Shown in pieces: positions 30,601 to 38,500 of a DNA stretch of 64,000 bases. Each line of letters begins with the position of its first letter. Position 1 is the first letter of the stretch. The DNA is from Sclerurus mexicanus (Eukaryota > Chordata > Aves > Passeriformes > Furnariidae): contig VWZF01003025.1 of assembly GCA_013396755.1 (NCBI GenBank), positions 125,002 through 189,001 on the forward strand. Reading direction: 5' to 3'. The notes under the pieces were generated by a model that was given only the letters and a program-made list of their open reading frames with translations, had not been told where the DNA came from and searched no databases. The position numbers were made by a program, and so were the translations under genes.

Positions 30601-33573
30601 TTAAACATTAGCTTTCAAAATGCTGCACATTAATTGGCTTGTTTCCATTTTCAAACTGGGAGCTGAAAGTCACCTCTATAAAACCTAAGCTGGATTGCAA
30701 GGGGAAGGTGGTAATGGAGTTGGGAGCAGAGGTCAGGCTCTGGCCCTGCGTCTTGTAAACTGACATGAGCCAACCACCCCCACATCTGCCCCAGTTCCTG
30801 GCATTCCCTGTGCACAGCAACCTGGTGAGATCCTAACAGACCATTCTGCTGCATCAGCTCGAGACATGCAGAGTATCAAACTGATCTATCAGGGGACCTT
30901 AATCCAAACAAGGATATAGAGATGAAATGGTCCTAAAAGGGATAAGTAAATAGCTCTGCTGTTTTTATCAGTCAGTGATCCTAACACTTCAAATTAACCT
31001 TCCTGAAAGGTTCTGCCGTACTTTGGAGTTTCTGTATAACTCCCTTTTCTGCTACAAAGCGAGGACTTTTCTTTCACCCCAGTTTTCCCCTGCTATATTT
31101 CATGTCTGAAGGACTGTCTGTTATTAATTTTGGCCTTGGCCTGTTTCTCTCTCTCCTCACATCTGCAGGAGCCCTTTCCCCTTTATTATACCTGGGTCGT
31201 CAGGCTCTGGAGATCAATTATCTCCTTACTGCTCTCTAACTTTCTGTCTAAACCAGCAGAAAGGGAGGAAACCAGCTGTGCTGGAATCACATTGAAGCAA
31301 ATCAGTCTCTATTATCAGCCATGCAGCTCCAGCTCAGTGATCACAGGCAAGAAATTAATGTTTCAGGCAGAGTTTGCACACTTTCCTAGACAAACCAGGT
31401 CATTTCCACCCCTCTGCTAAATGCAGTTACGGTCACCGCAACTCGTAGTAAATCCAGCTCCTTAAAATGAATACTTGGGTAAATAGAAATAAGGAACTGA
31501 CAGCCCGATCCCCATCCACTGAGTTTTCTGGGACTCTTTGTGTTCCTTCCAATAGTCCTTGGATTAGGTCCCAGGTGTAAAGTTTTCAGCCATACCTCTC
31601 TAATATTAACATTGCCCTCTGATCTTCAAAGTGGGCATAAAGATTTATTAAAATTGCCTCCTTCATGCTCATGGGTTTTTTTTCCTAAGGAGTAAGTTGT
31701 AATTTATTTATTTTTATTAACCCTTTCATGGCTGGAGAACTTCTCCTGTCTTACTCAGAACAGCTTTCCTTCCTCTGTGTGGTGTGTGCTTTTCATCTCT
31801 TGCCTGGTTTGGGTCCTCCCAAATTCTGCCTGGTGGCAGCAGGTGAAGGAATGGGAAGGCTGCTGCTGAGCATCCCTCCTGACACTCCATGCAGAATAAT
31901 GGAAAGGCAGTGCTGTGCAGTGGGAAGGCTGCAGTTCAGTGTTGAGCTCCCCCCTTCCTAGACAAGTCCTTGTTCAAGAACACTGTTTTCTTTCCATACC
32001 ATTAGATTCACAGACAGCATTATGTTTTTAAAAGCTGAGGGGAAAATGGCATATTTAAACAAAACAAAAAAGTTTCTTAATAATTCAAATAAATTTGAGG
32101 GTGATAAAAGCATACAAAATCACCTTTGCCATCATATAAAAGGGAATAAAATAAAAAAAAAGCAGTGGTGATTAATCCAAAGAATTTCCTGTGAGAGACA
32201 GAGATGACTCCTGGCCCAGGGAATATGAAGAAGTTATCTGTGCCATGTGAGAGAGCATCTATCTGCTGTGACTCAGCTGATGTGAGAATGCAGATAGGGG
32301 TGGCTAGATTTTTTGTCAGTCTCCTTGTAAATTCCTTTTATTGACCATGTAAACAGTAGTTCTGAGAGCTGAATGAAATCTTTTCCCATGCTCACAGGAG
32401 ATTTCTGTTTAGCTATAAATTTTGCTAATCCTCATTGAGGCTTACTGCTCTCTCAGACATGGTGAATTTATTTGTTTATAAATCACCCGTATGAATCATC
32501 ACTCTGCTCATTTAAAGAAACATAAAGCATCCTCGACAAAACTGGAGATGGGAGCAGCTATGAAATGTTTTTAAAGCACCAGAGCTGTGTGTATAAATGA
32601 TCTGTGCAGAAACTGAGGAGAAATAAGATCTCAATTGAAAAATGCGATTTCCCTGTGTTTGTAATTAAAGGGCTTTTCAGAACCAAACACTGCCAGCCTT
32701 GCCTCTTCTCTCATTGCAGTTAATTAAGATTTCACCAGCATGATGTAGTCCAAATCCTAAAAGCCTGACTCATGGCACCTAAGTGAAGTGTGTGAGCAAA
32801 GGGATCTCTGAGGTTCCCTGGAGAGTGGAACGGAGAGACAGCAGTCCCTCTAAAAGAGCTGGCACGCCAGCGTGGAGCAGAGCACTGTGTGATACCCACG
32901 TGTGCTCAGAGCAGGGCCCGGGCATTGCCACCTCCAGGTGTTTGTTTGTGTGCACAGCCACTTCCACCCAGAGCTGACAGCACTTGGAGGGGCAGGTGAA
33001 CTCCACGTGGTGATGGTGGCAACACCCAGCTGTCGTCCAGTGTGGAGCAGGCTCATATGTGCAAGCATCTGGCTTTAGAACAACATGTGTCATCAGAGAT
33101 GTAAACACAGATAATGTTTTCTATCCTCTAATGTGGAACTTCCTCCCGTTTTCCTGTGCTTCAAAGTGTGCTCTGAATTTTTTGACTCGTTCAGCCTCTG
33201 ACCCGCCTATGATATTAGCTCTATCTCTATAAATTAACAAAATTGATCTCTTAACAAATGTAACAGTTCTTAACAAATTAAAAAAAGGAACTAGTATTTT
33301 TGAGATGAAAGCTCATTCGTGTTTCCTCTTCTTTGAATTGAGTCACCCATCATGTTTTTAATATTTACAATTGCATACAAGTGCATGGAAATATTGCCTG
33401 AAGTGCAGACTTGCTAAAACACAGTCTTACCATATTGCTTGGATTTCCTTCCTGCAGATGATCCTTCTTGTGTGGATTTCTTCACTTGGTGTCATCTGGT
33501 GCCCCAGCATGGCGTCTGTAACCACAAATTTTATGGCAAGCAGTGTTGTAAATCATGCACGAAGAAGAACTGA
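602..33573 (+). CDS. ADAMTS16: ADAMTS16, C-terminal half (13 exons, 5' partial)
   Basis: Secreted zinc metalloproteinase of the ADAMTS family. The window holds only the ancillary half, which governs substrate choice and binding to extracellular matrix. The 13 exons listed in the summary join without a frame break into 686 residues plus TGA. Domains by residue of this part: disintegrin end 1-50, TSP1-1 53-105, Cys-rich 106-225, spacer 226-337, TSP1-2 338-395, TSP1-3 396-455, TSP1-4 457-513, TSP1-5 521-580, TSP1-6 592-642, PLAC 650-686. All six TSP1 repeats keep the CxxS/TCxxG motif used by POFUT2. N-glycosylation sequons are at N207, N255, N300, N329 and N371. ADAMTS16 is preferred over ADAMTS18 because of remembered signatures such as KFCQGSSR, NSQDCPPEWSPGPWSQ and LPESMC; this is from memory, not a search. 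The family literature links ADAMTS16 to fibronectin cleavage, kidney and gonad development and blood pressure. The start codon and catalytic HExxH site are outside the window. Confidence 0.93.
698..1665 (+). other. ADAMTS16 intron (968 bp)
   Basis: No gene recognised inside. It holds an imperfect short tandem array at 1090-1178 and several short open frames of no apparent meaning. Its acceptor ttctcttggcag is just before 1666. Confidence 0.85.
1090..1178. repeat. Imperfect tandem repeat, about 3 copies of a CTCTCATCT-containing unit
   Basis: The core actctcatct recurs at about 1099, 1119 and 1166. The first and third copies also share ttctaatt before it, and the first two share cttgtttg after it. 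Spacers differ, so this is a small degenerate local duplication inside an intron. Confidence 0.6.
1666..1814 (+). CDS. ADAMTS16: ADAMTS16 exon 2 of window (disintegrin end, TSP1-1 start)
   Basis: Encodes residues 33-81 plus two bases of Lys82. It carries WCRRGQC, the linker GPKPVNG, then the first thrombospondin type 1 repeat with tryptophans at W54, W57 and W60 (WSAWSEW, the C-mannosylation pattern) and CTRTCGGG at 63-70 (the POFUT2 motif). It ends HCNNPK. The donor is AA|gtaaga. Confidence 0.95.
1815..7049 (+). other. ADAMTS16 intron (5.2 kb)
   Basis: Mostly unique AT-rich DNA. A CR1 3'-end fragment lies near 2875-2982. A short TA-rich run lies near 3668-3690. The acceptor is an unusually long T tract (about 7018-7046). 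No exon or RNA gene was recognised. Confidence 0.85.
2875..2982 (-). mobile_element. CR1 non-LTR retrotransposon 3'-end fragment
   Basis: The + strand reads aatcacagaacatg, then gagttggaagggactc, then the CCTGCACAGGACCATCCCC and TGTGCCTGAGAG stretches. This is the reverse complement of an avian CR1 tail, so the element lies on the minus strand. Only about 100 bp remain; CR1 copies are usually 5'-truncated. Confidence 0.8.
7050..7222 (+). CDS. ADAMTS16: ADAMTS16 exon 3 of window (TSP1-1 end, Cys-rich start)
   Basis: Completes Lys82, encodes 83-139, and gives the first base of Glu140. It finishes TSP1-1 with the KFCQGSSRVYQLC and QPC cysteines and opens the Cys-rich domain with LDFRAQQCAEYN and FRGWYYKWKPYTKVE, a block conserved across the ADAMTS family. 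KFCQGSS favours ADAMTS16 over ADAMTS18. The donor is AAG|gtaatg. Confidence 0.95.
7223..9169 (+). other. ADAMTS16 intron (1.9 kb)
   Basis: Unique AT-rich sequence with no repeat or gene recognised. The acceptor region (9127-9169) is a T/G-rich run ending ttttccccag. Confidence 0.85.
9170..9300 (+). CDS. ADAMTS16: ADAMTS16 exon 4 of window (Cys-rich domain)
   Basis: Completes Glu140 and encodes 141-183. Motifs are EDRCKLYC, FDFFFAMSSKVKDGT and DVCIDGICE. The AMSSKVKDGT..C and VCIDGIC blocks are hallmarks of the ADAMTS Cys-rich module. It ends in phase 0 at GAA|gtaaga. Confidence 0.95.
9435..9558 (+). CDS. ADAMTS16: ADAMTS16 exon 5 of window (Cys-rich domain end)
   Basis: Encodes 184-224 plus the first base of Asp225. 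It contains VGCDHGLGSKAVLDACGVC, GDNSTCKFFKGQY and QHKAN. The CGVCxGDNSTC block closes the Cys-rich domain, and N207 is an N-glycosylation sequon. It is only 134 bp from exon 4, the shortest intron of the window. The donor is AATG|gtaagg. Confidence 0.95.
9559..10631 (+). other. ADAMTS16 intron (1.07 kb) with a long open frame
   Basis: Intronic. It contains a 197-codon ATG open frame (9768-10361, +) that I match to no family and regard as probably chance. The last 200 bp before the acceptor are richer in CpG than the surrounding introns. The acceptor is ctttccctgcag. Confidence 0.8.
10632..10876 (+). CDS. ADAMTS16: ADAMTS16 exon 6 of window (spacer domain)
   Basis: Completes Asp225 and encodes 226-306, the first two thirds of the cysteine-free spacer, which is a main substrate-recognition exosite in this family. 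Motifs are YYAVVTVPAGARSI, SYLAVRNLSKKYYLTG, WTIDWPG, FDYQRSFNHPE and GPTNETLVFE. Sequons are at N255 and N300. The first 50 bp are CpG-dense. It ends in phase 0 at GAA|gtaaga. Confidence 0.95.
14011..14050. repeat. TA-rich simple repeat
   Basis: About 40 bp made almost only of TA/TTTA units, preceded by a short C run (13999-14006). It is an intronic microsatellite-like tract. Confidence 0.75.
18266..18298. repeat. Small imperfect inverted repeat
   Basis: The arms TGTTTGTCTCAA (18266-18277) and TTGAGAGACAAACA (18285-18298) are complementary apart from a two-base bulge, around a 7-base loop. It is intronic and no function is claimed. Confidence 0.6.
19706..19847 (+). CDS. ADAMTS16: ADAMTS16 exon 7 of window (spacer end, TSP1-2 start)
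   Basis: Encodes 307-353 plus one base of Gly354. It starts ILLQGKNPGIAWEYTL, the conserved end of the spacer, then a variable hinge with the sequon N329. TSP1-2 follows, with YSWVTVQSECSATCGG. Two donor-like GT sites sit 4 bp apart (19848 and 19852). Only the first keeps the frame into exon 8, giving CGGGHMTAKAIC. Confidence 0.93.
19848..21317 (+). other. ADAMTS16 intron (1.47 kb)
   Basis: Unique AT-rich sequence with no repeat or gene recognised. The acceptor is ggtacttccacag. Confidence 0.85.
21318..21444 (+). CDS. ADAMTS16: ADAMTS16 exon 8 of window (TSP1-2)
   Basis: Completes Gly354, encodes 355-395, and gives two bases of Tyr396. It holds the rest of TSP1-2: TAKAICLEDH, VNTSLCGP, MKPLSETKPCSTNPCPA. 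The sequon is at N371. This repeat has diverged more from the remembered mammalian sequence than the other repeats. The donor is CATA|gtaagt. Confidence 0.92.
21467..21506. repeat. Perfect 10-bp inverted repeat next to the exon 8 donor
   Basis: CCTGCCCGAG at 21467-21476 pairs exactly with CTCGGGCAGG at 21497-21506 across a 20-base loop. It starts 23 bases after the last base of exon 8, so the stem could form in the pre-mRNA near the 5' splice site. Confidence 0.75.
24894..25000. repeat. Unclassified 107-bp segment, copy A, abutting CR1
   Basis: Closely similar along its whole length to 39888-39989. Shared blocks include tgtgctggtt, ctctgtttcattta, attctgcattgtctg, ttagtctga and gacatttaaatc. 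It is not part of any CR1 3' end I know. In both places it abuts the CR1 3' terminus in the same orientation. Confidence 0.7.
25001..25400 (-). mobile_element. CR1 retrotransposon 3' fragment
   Basis: The + strand begins tcatagaatcagaatggttt, then gggttggaagggacc, GCCATGGGCAGGGACACC, CTTCCAGGGATGGGGCAG, CACAGGGAGGAATTTCTTCC and CCTTCTCTTTTCCAGGCTGA. This is the reverse complement of an avian CR1 3' end of about 400 bp, 5'-truncated. Open frames on both strands here are by-products of the repeat. Confidence 0.95.
26260..26464 (+). CDS. ADAMTS16: ADAMTS16 exon 9 of window (TSP1-3, TSP1-4 start)
   Basis: Completes Tyr396 and encodes 397-464. TSP1-3 shows GEWSTCSKSCGGGQQSR, RCVQKRAFQREE, HSLCPVSTPAQVQMC and SQDCPP. 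TSP1-4 starts EWSPGPWSQ and the exon stops just before its first cysteine, in phase 0 (CAG|gtaatt). NSQDCPPEWSPGPWSQ is the strongest ADAMTS16-like signature in the window. Confidence 0.95.
26465..27618 (+). other. ADAMTS16 intron (1.15 kb)
   Basis: Unique AT-rich sequence with no repeat or gene seen. The acceptor is tttctttccaccacag. Confidence 0.85.
27619..27810 (+). CDS. ADAMTS16: ADAMTS16 exon 10 of window (TSP1-4, TSP1-5 start)
   Basis: Encodes 465-528 as exactly 64 codons, phase 0 to 0. TSP1-4: CSKTCGRGIKKRDVFCKS, KVLPESMC, ESQQTCVLGRCPKN. TSP1-5 starts WVISSWSE, and the exon ends before its first cysteine, as exon 9 did for TSP1-4. The donor is GAG|gtaaag. Confidence 0.95.
27811..28149 (+). 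other. ADAMTS16 intron (339 bp)
   Basis: Short intron. The exon 10 frame stays open for about 180 bases past the donor before a stop, which looks like chance. The acceptor is gctttgtctctgcag. Confidence 0.88.
28150..28362 (+). CDS. ADAMTS16: ADAMTS16 exon 11 of window (TSP1-5, TSP1-6 start)
   Basis: Encodes 529-599 as exactly 71 codons, phase 0 to 0. TSP1-5: CSASCGPGVRRRELKCGEKS, GKLITFPQRRCRNIKKPN and EEACNKGACP. TSP1-6 starts GWYSSPWQQ, and the exon again ends just before the first cysteine. The donor is CAG|gtagga. Confidence 0.95.
28363..29701 (+). other. ADAMTS16 intron (1.34 kb) with a candidate cassette exon
   Basis: Contains a possible alternative exon at 28480-28584, described separately. 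The rest is unique sequence with no repeat recognised. The acceptor is ccttctctcctcag. Confidence 0.85.
28480..28584 (+). other. Candidate in-frame cassette exon (unproven)
   Basis: A 105-base stretch between a reasonable acceptor (gtttctctgtgcag) and a strong donor (ACGCAG|gtgagg). Its length is a multiple of three and it is open in phase 0, the phase of the intron it sits in. Use would add 35 residues (ELKSDPLVLFP through SACPGTQ) between Gln599 and Cys600 of TSP1-6. The insert has two cysteines. No homologous exon is known to me in ADAMTS genes, so it may be only a pseudo-exon. Confidence 0.25.
29702..29849 (+). CDS. ADAMTS16: ADAMTS16 exon 12 of window (TSP1-6)
   Basis: Encodes 600-648 plus one base of Asp649. 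It completes TSP1-6: CTVTCGGGVQTRSVQCLRQG, SGCMPHQKPAVLRAC and NTNFCPVPLKR. The CTVTCGGG motif fits POFUT2 O-fucosylation. The donor is AGAG|gtaaaa. Confidence 0.95.
29850..33457 (+). other. ADAMTS16 last intron (3.6 kb)
   Basis: Unique sequence of mixed composition, with one old palindromic-repeat-like fragment (31501-31573). No gene was recognised. The acceptor is ttggatttccttcctgcag. Confidence 0.85.
31501..31573. repeat. Old palindromic dispersed repeat fragment (family not named)
   Basis: The pattern cCGATCCcCATccactgag, GGGACTCTTTgt, then CTTGGATTAGGTCCC resembles a palindromic repeat that I recall as common in turtle, crocodile and bird DNA (GATCCAAAGCCCATTGAAG arms around a GACT core). 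It has diverged heavily. The family assignment is from memory. Confidence 0.45.
33458..33573 (+). CDS. ADAMTS16: ADAMTS16 last coding exon (PLAC domain and stop)
   Basis: Completes Asp649, encodes 650-686, and ends in TGA at 33571-33573. It holds the PLAC (protease and lacunin) domain with six cysteines: SCVDFFTWCHLV, HGVCNHKFYGKQCCKSCTKKN. This is the standard C-terminus of ADAMTS16/18-type proteins, so the protein is complete at this end. Confidence 0.96.
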
Positions 33574-34693
33574 TAGTCCTGTGGTATCTGAGCCCTTCAG
33601 TGACAGGATTCTCTTCAGTTTACGGTGGAATTATCTCTACTTTGAGGCAAGACATGGTGCCACATCAACCACTGATGGAAGAGACATGTTTTTTCGAAGG
33701 GAACGTCTGAGGTACAGTAATTGTTGGATATGTGTTGAAAAAGGAATGTTTCTTTCTTTTTTTTTTTTGTTTATTTGCTGACCTCACTAAAGCACAGGGT
33801 ACTATGGATCACTTGAACACTGAGACTCGAGGGGAAGTTCTTCTTTCTTTAAAAGTGTCATTTTGCACTGTCACATGTTACGAGGAAGAAACTAAGGCAA
33901 GGAAGCCTTTTCTGGCTGATTTACCAGAACGCAAAGGAACAGAGGTGGGGAGCTCGAGGAGGAAGGCTACAGCGTGGCAGCAGGACAGATCACACTGCCA
34001 AAAGCGTGTCCTTCGATCATTTTTTTATGATACTGTTGTCCAGGGGGAGGAAGCTGTTTGCTGCCACACAGGGACATTCCGATGGCTGTTGGCTGGAGAA
34101 CACAGTGTCACACGTGTGACCACCAGAAGTAAATAGTGCACTACAAAGATTTATGGTGCTTCTCTACCAGGCTTGCTGCTGGAAAAGCAAGTTTTGCATC
34201 ATGCTCATGTTTTTATTGTTTTGAAGAATTCATTTTCCGCTTTGTGTAGAAACTCAGAGGTGGTTAACTAGTAACTTGAAATGTATACCTAGAAATACTC
34301 AGCATTAGAATATTTGGACTTTTAATATTGCTGTGTTACAAGTAAAATAGGATTTCATATTTCAACTAATTCAAGGAACTCAGATTTATTGAGCTCAACG
34401 GTTACGTTTTCAACTTTCTAAGCTCATTAGATATGTAATTTTAAAATTTAAACTTGATATTTTAAAGTAGTTTTGTTTCAGAAGCTAGATTGTTTGAATG
34501 CCAAGATACTGAAGAATGTCTTCTTTTTAATCTCAAATCTCTACAAATTTTGATTCATCCATTACCCAAAGGAAATAACAAAAATATTACAGTCCATTAA
34601 TTCATGCTGAACTTCCCTAAACAGTTATTTATTCACACAGGTTATAAGGAAACAGGAGCATGAAAAAGATAAGTGGATTACTTACTCGAACCA

Positions 34694-34699
34694 AATAAA
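34694..34699 (+). promoter_or_regulatory. Possible proximal poly(A) signal
   Basis: An exact AATAAA about 1.1 kb after the stop codon. Use here would give a shorter 3' UTR; it is unproven. Confidence 0.35.
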
Positions 34700-35437
34700 A
34701 GTCAATTCTATTTTTATACACACTCCTAATACTTGCATTTAGTTCAGAATCCACCAGCACACAAAAGAATTGTAAGCATAATGATGTTTGTAACTGTTCA
34801 GTATCGAGGGGACACTATCAGATGGTACAATTCAAAAGGTTTCTGCTTTGAGAAAACCCCAACCTGGTTGCCAAACCCGTGTGAGACAGAGCTGTGTCCT
34901 ACTGTAATTTTCTGGGGAGTGCCTACGAGGGACATATTTATCTAATTCCACCCAATCCCACAACTTTCTTTGATGAATGTAGTTCAGTTTGACTGCTTTT
35001 TGAAAGTATGGTTTCAGCGTAAGATTAGCCAGCTCAGCACTAATGCCAGACAGTGGTCACTTAAAATTAGCAGTTCCCCCTGCAACAATTTAAATTAAAA
35101 ACATGTATTCTGTGATACTCGAAGAAATGATGATTGGAAACATAGCTCAACCTACACTGCTCTGTCTCGATGTTGGACATTGTGTAATTATAACTGGGTT
35201 TTTTTCCCTAGGAAAACTACAAGGTTGTTTTTGTTTTGTTTTTATAATTGTGTCCTTTTTATTATTTGATGTAAAATAATTAATTTATTAATGCATAGCT
35301 TTTCCTTTATATTTCTTTGCTCACTTCCTTAAGTGACAGCTGAGAAAAGAAAATGGTAGTGTCACAAATTATGAATTATGGTGTAAAAAAGGCAAAAAAA
35401 CTATAAGTGTAATATTTAATTATTTTATAAGCTTTGT

Positions 35438-35443
35438 AATAAA
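35438..35443 (+). promoter_or_regulatory. Poly(A) signal (AATAAA)
   Basis: An exact AATAAA in an AT-rich stretch about 1.87 kb after the stop. TTT/GTT-rich bases follow within 30 bp, as expected of a cleavage site. It is the first of two close signals. Confidence 0.5.
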
Positions 35444-35486
35444 ATACTCTAACTGTTTCATTATATTTGGAATTGTAAAATTCACG

Positions 35487-35492
35487 AATAAA
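35487..35492 (+). promoter_or_regulatory. Poly(A) signal (AATAAA), distal
   Basis: A second exact AATAAA 49 bp after the first. Base composition shifts to GC-rich soon after it (from about 35525), which fits the end of the transcription unit. Confidence 0.5.
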
Positions 35493-35510
35493 ATATGGAG
35501 GTTATAAGTA

Positions 35511-38500
35511 AATATCACGTAATGTAAGCGCTCTATGCATTCCCTTGCATCCGTGTTGATTGTCCCCCAGCAGGTTTAAGGAGAACGTTATCCTGTTGTC
35601 TCCTGCTCCGTCATTGGCAGAGGGCTGTGACTCTGAGCCGGTTCTGTGGAGGGGCAGAGCTGCCCACAAGGCAAGTCTGTCCTCTGGGGAGTGGCCCTTT
35701 AGGAGCTCAGTGTGACCTCCGTGCCCAGCCATGGCCCTGCCATTCAGGTCGGGGCTGAGTTCGCGTTGGGGCAACCCCTGGAACAGTGGGGTAACAAGCC
35801 ACGCTGATGAATGGCGTGGGGGTCGTTCCTCTCGGGCTCTCAAAGTCAGGCCTGAGTGCTAAGGTCGTGTGAAACTTCTCTGCTTTGCAAGGTCCCATTA
35901 TCCTGGCCGGGGAGGAATGCGGGGCTCCTTGTTCAGCCCGCTGAATATACTGGGGTTGCCTTTTAAGAGCAGAAGGTGTTTCTCACTTTGAACGCCTGCC
36001 CCAGCACTGAAACAGCTGGTGTGACTGTGCCCATTTCAGGCCCAAAAGAGGCAAAATGGGCAGAACTTCATGGTTTTGTTTTCATAACAACACGAAAATA
36101 CAGCCGCCTCTCTGTGTGCAAGACAGACCCGACCCACCTAAAGACAGTGGAAACCTGTGTGTCCCTGAACCAGCAGGATTCTGCCCTGTGTGGGTTTATC
36201 TGCAAGGTGGTTTGCGAGATAAGGAGCCTCATTCAACACAGCATTAGGTTTTACAGCCTCTCCCATCCGCCTGGGGATACTTTATTTTTCTTAAAATGAC
36301 TCGTGTGAGAAGTTTCCAAGCCAGTCCCTAACAGGGGCTACATCAATTCACTGGATCATTTCAGATATATTCTCTAACATATATTTGCTGCTTTCCCCTT
36401 CATCCACAATCACTCAGTGCTCTCACAACAGCCAGTTATACAGGGGGCTGTTGATAGGAAATGCTGAACATGCCTCTGACTCCCAGTACAGACCAGTAGG
36501 CGATAACAAGCAATAGATCAGTGGATCAGCCCGCTCCTTAAGGACTCCCAGCAAGAGTTCTTTGGAACAGGATTTAGACTAGTGATTTAAATAATTAATA
36601 TGCCCACACAAGAATTCAGACTCTATAAACTGCTTAGTGTTCTGGGCTAGAATTTTGGAATTAAAATGAGCCGACGGTTGTCAGTGAATTACAGCGTTGG
36701 AGAGGGATGTTGAAAGAGGAAATATTGCATAAAGATGTGCTATTGTGTGCTTGGATCACCCCCAAGTCCACAACTGTTTTATTGCTGAGCCCTTACAGCG
36801 GTATTTGGTATACAAAGCTTGGCAGTTTTCTAGAAGTCTATTGCTGCAAGGCTCACTTTAGAAAGCAGAATGGGGTCTTTTCACAAAGGAATAGCTCCAT
36901 TTCCTGTAGTCAGATTTCATCACTCAGGTAAAGGATGCATCTGCCTAAAACTCAAACAGATATTTAATGAATAGCTTGATTGTGTAAATCAAACTCGACT
37001 CTCTCACATGCCCAGAAGACATGAAATGCTGGAGACAGATGAATGTTTCGCTGCATGTGGTTTTATGGTAACATGATCCATAGCCCGTATTTCCTTTATT
37101 TTTCAGCAAATCCTGGTCAAAAGCATCAAGAAAATAAATTAACATTATTATTTCTATTGCAATTGGAGTGCAACCCCACTGAGACCCCGGGATCCCCTTG
37201 TGTGCAGCACTGTATGCACGTGTCATGAGGGGCTCACAGTCCCCAGTGTGCAACAAACTACAGGAAAAGAACATGTTATCAGGGAGCTCACTGTGATTCG
37301 GGGGGAAAGTGCTGCTGGTGGCTCACTGTCTGGACACTGCAGAACATCTCAAAGGCATCTTCATGCAGATAAGGTCTGGAAAAGCAATAGTGAGAAACTT
37401 CATCCTGACTGTGTCTCAAAAGCAGACGCTGAGCATTGCTGAGGATCCATCAGAAATGAGCCGTGATCAGTGCTGAGTCCTAACCAAGACAGTGACTGTC
37501 CTGAGCAGAAAGCAATGCCAGAAAGGTGAGGCTTTGGCAAGGCAGGAAGACTTCTTTCCAATAAAAAAAATCCTGAAATGAGGAGATACAACTTCTAGAA
37601 GGTACTTTAAATCCCTCCTCAGGCACTACTGCATGAACATCAGCCAAATCAAGCTGACCTTCCTGCCTGCTTCCTGCACGCTGAGCACCACTATTGTAGA
37701 TATTCTTCATCCCCTGCTCTGCAGAACAAATCCAGGTCCAGGCTGGGCTAGAAAATGTCCTTTGATGTCTATCACACTCTGAAGTCCTTCAGCTTCAGCT
37801 TACAAACACTTGCTTCCCACGAGCACAGTCCGGGTGGAACTGACCCCCAGCCTTGCCCCGCAAAGGGCACAGATGCGGGTGGTTGATCACTGCATCTCTC
37901 TCGCAGTGCCCAGGGGAAGCCACGGCCTCTGCCCTGAGCAGAGGCATCAGAATCACACTCTGGCCCAAGAGCTTGTCTTCCAACAGCCAGCACACACCAG
38001 GCAGGAGTAAGGGAAGTGGTTATCTCACATTTCGCGTGAGAGATATCGAGGCAGAAACAGCCTGAATGTCCCAAGCGGGCTGAACTAGAGACAAAACCTG
38101 AATTTCTCAATCCACAATGCAATGTAGTAACATCAAAAGCAGTTTTGTAATGCTCCCTGAAGAAAAACATCTATTACAGGACCTATATTCAAACTACTAA
38201 ACATTTTATGTACTTTCAGGCCAGTAATAAGAACTATTCGGTCATGAACAGAACCTGTTTTAATTTCTGCTGCCGGAGGCAGGAACCTTCAGCTAAGCCC
38301 TAACTTCCAGCTTAATTTCTAAGCATTAAATCAAACTCTTGGCCCCTTGAGCTTTAACTTGAGCTTTAACACTGCTGTGTGCCTGCTGCAACCTAGGACA
38401 GATCTTTAGTATCCCTTCAGTGACTTGAGCTGCCAAGAATTAATTTATTATGTTCTGTTGTGATAATGTTCACTAATCCTTTTTGTAATAACATAGGAGA

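Larger units (their letters stand above)
33574..35510 (+). other. ADAMTS16 3' untranslated region (inferred)
   Basis: AT-rich sequence directly after the TGA, with many TATTTA-like elements. It has a possible early AATAAA at 34694-34699 and a pair of late signals near 35438 and 35487. The 3' end is set here by the last signal and is an inference. No further exon is needed to complete the protein. Confidence 0.6.

Noticed and set aside
602..33573. Gene could be ADAMTS18 rather than ADAMTS16
   Set aside because: The two paralogues share every domain, but KFCQGSS, NSQDCPPEWSPGPWSQ, LPESMC and WYSSPWQQ are closer to ADAMTS16 as I remember it. A tree with both paralogues would settle it.
35525..35960. 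GC-rich patch as a possible promoter of a downstream gene
   Set aside because: CpG content is not island-like and no exon with an open, recognisable frame follows.
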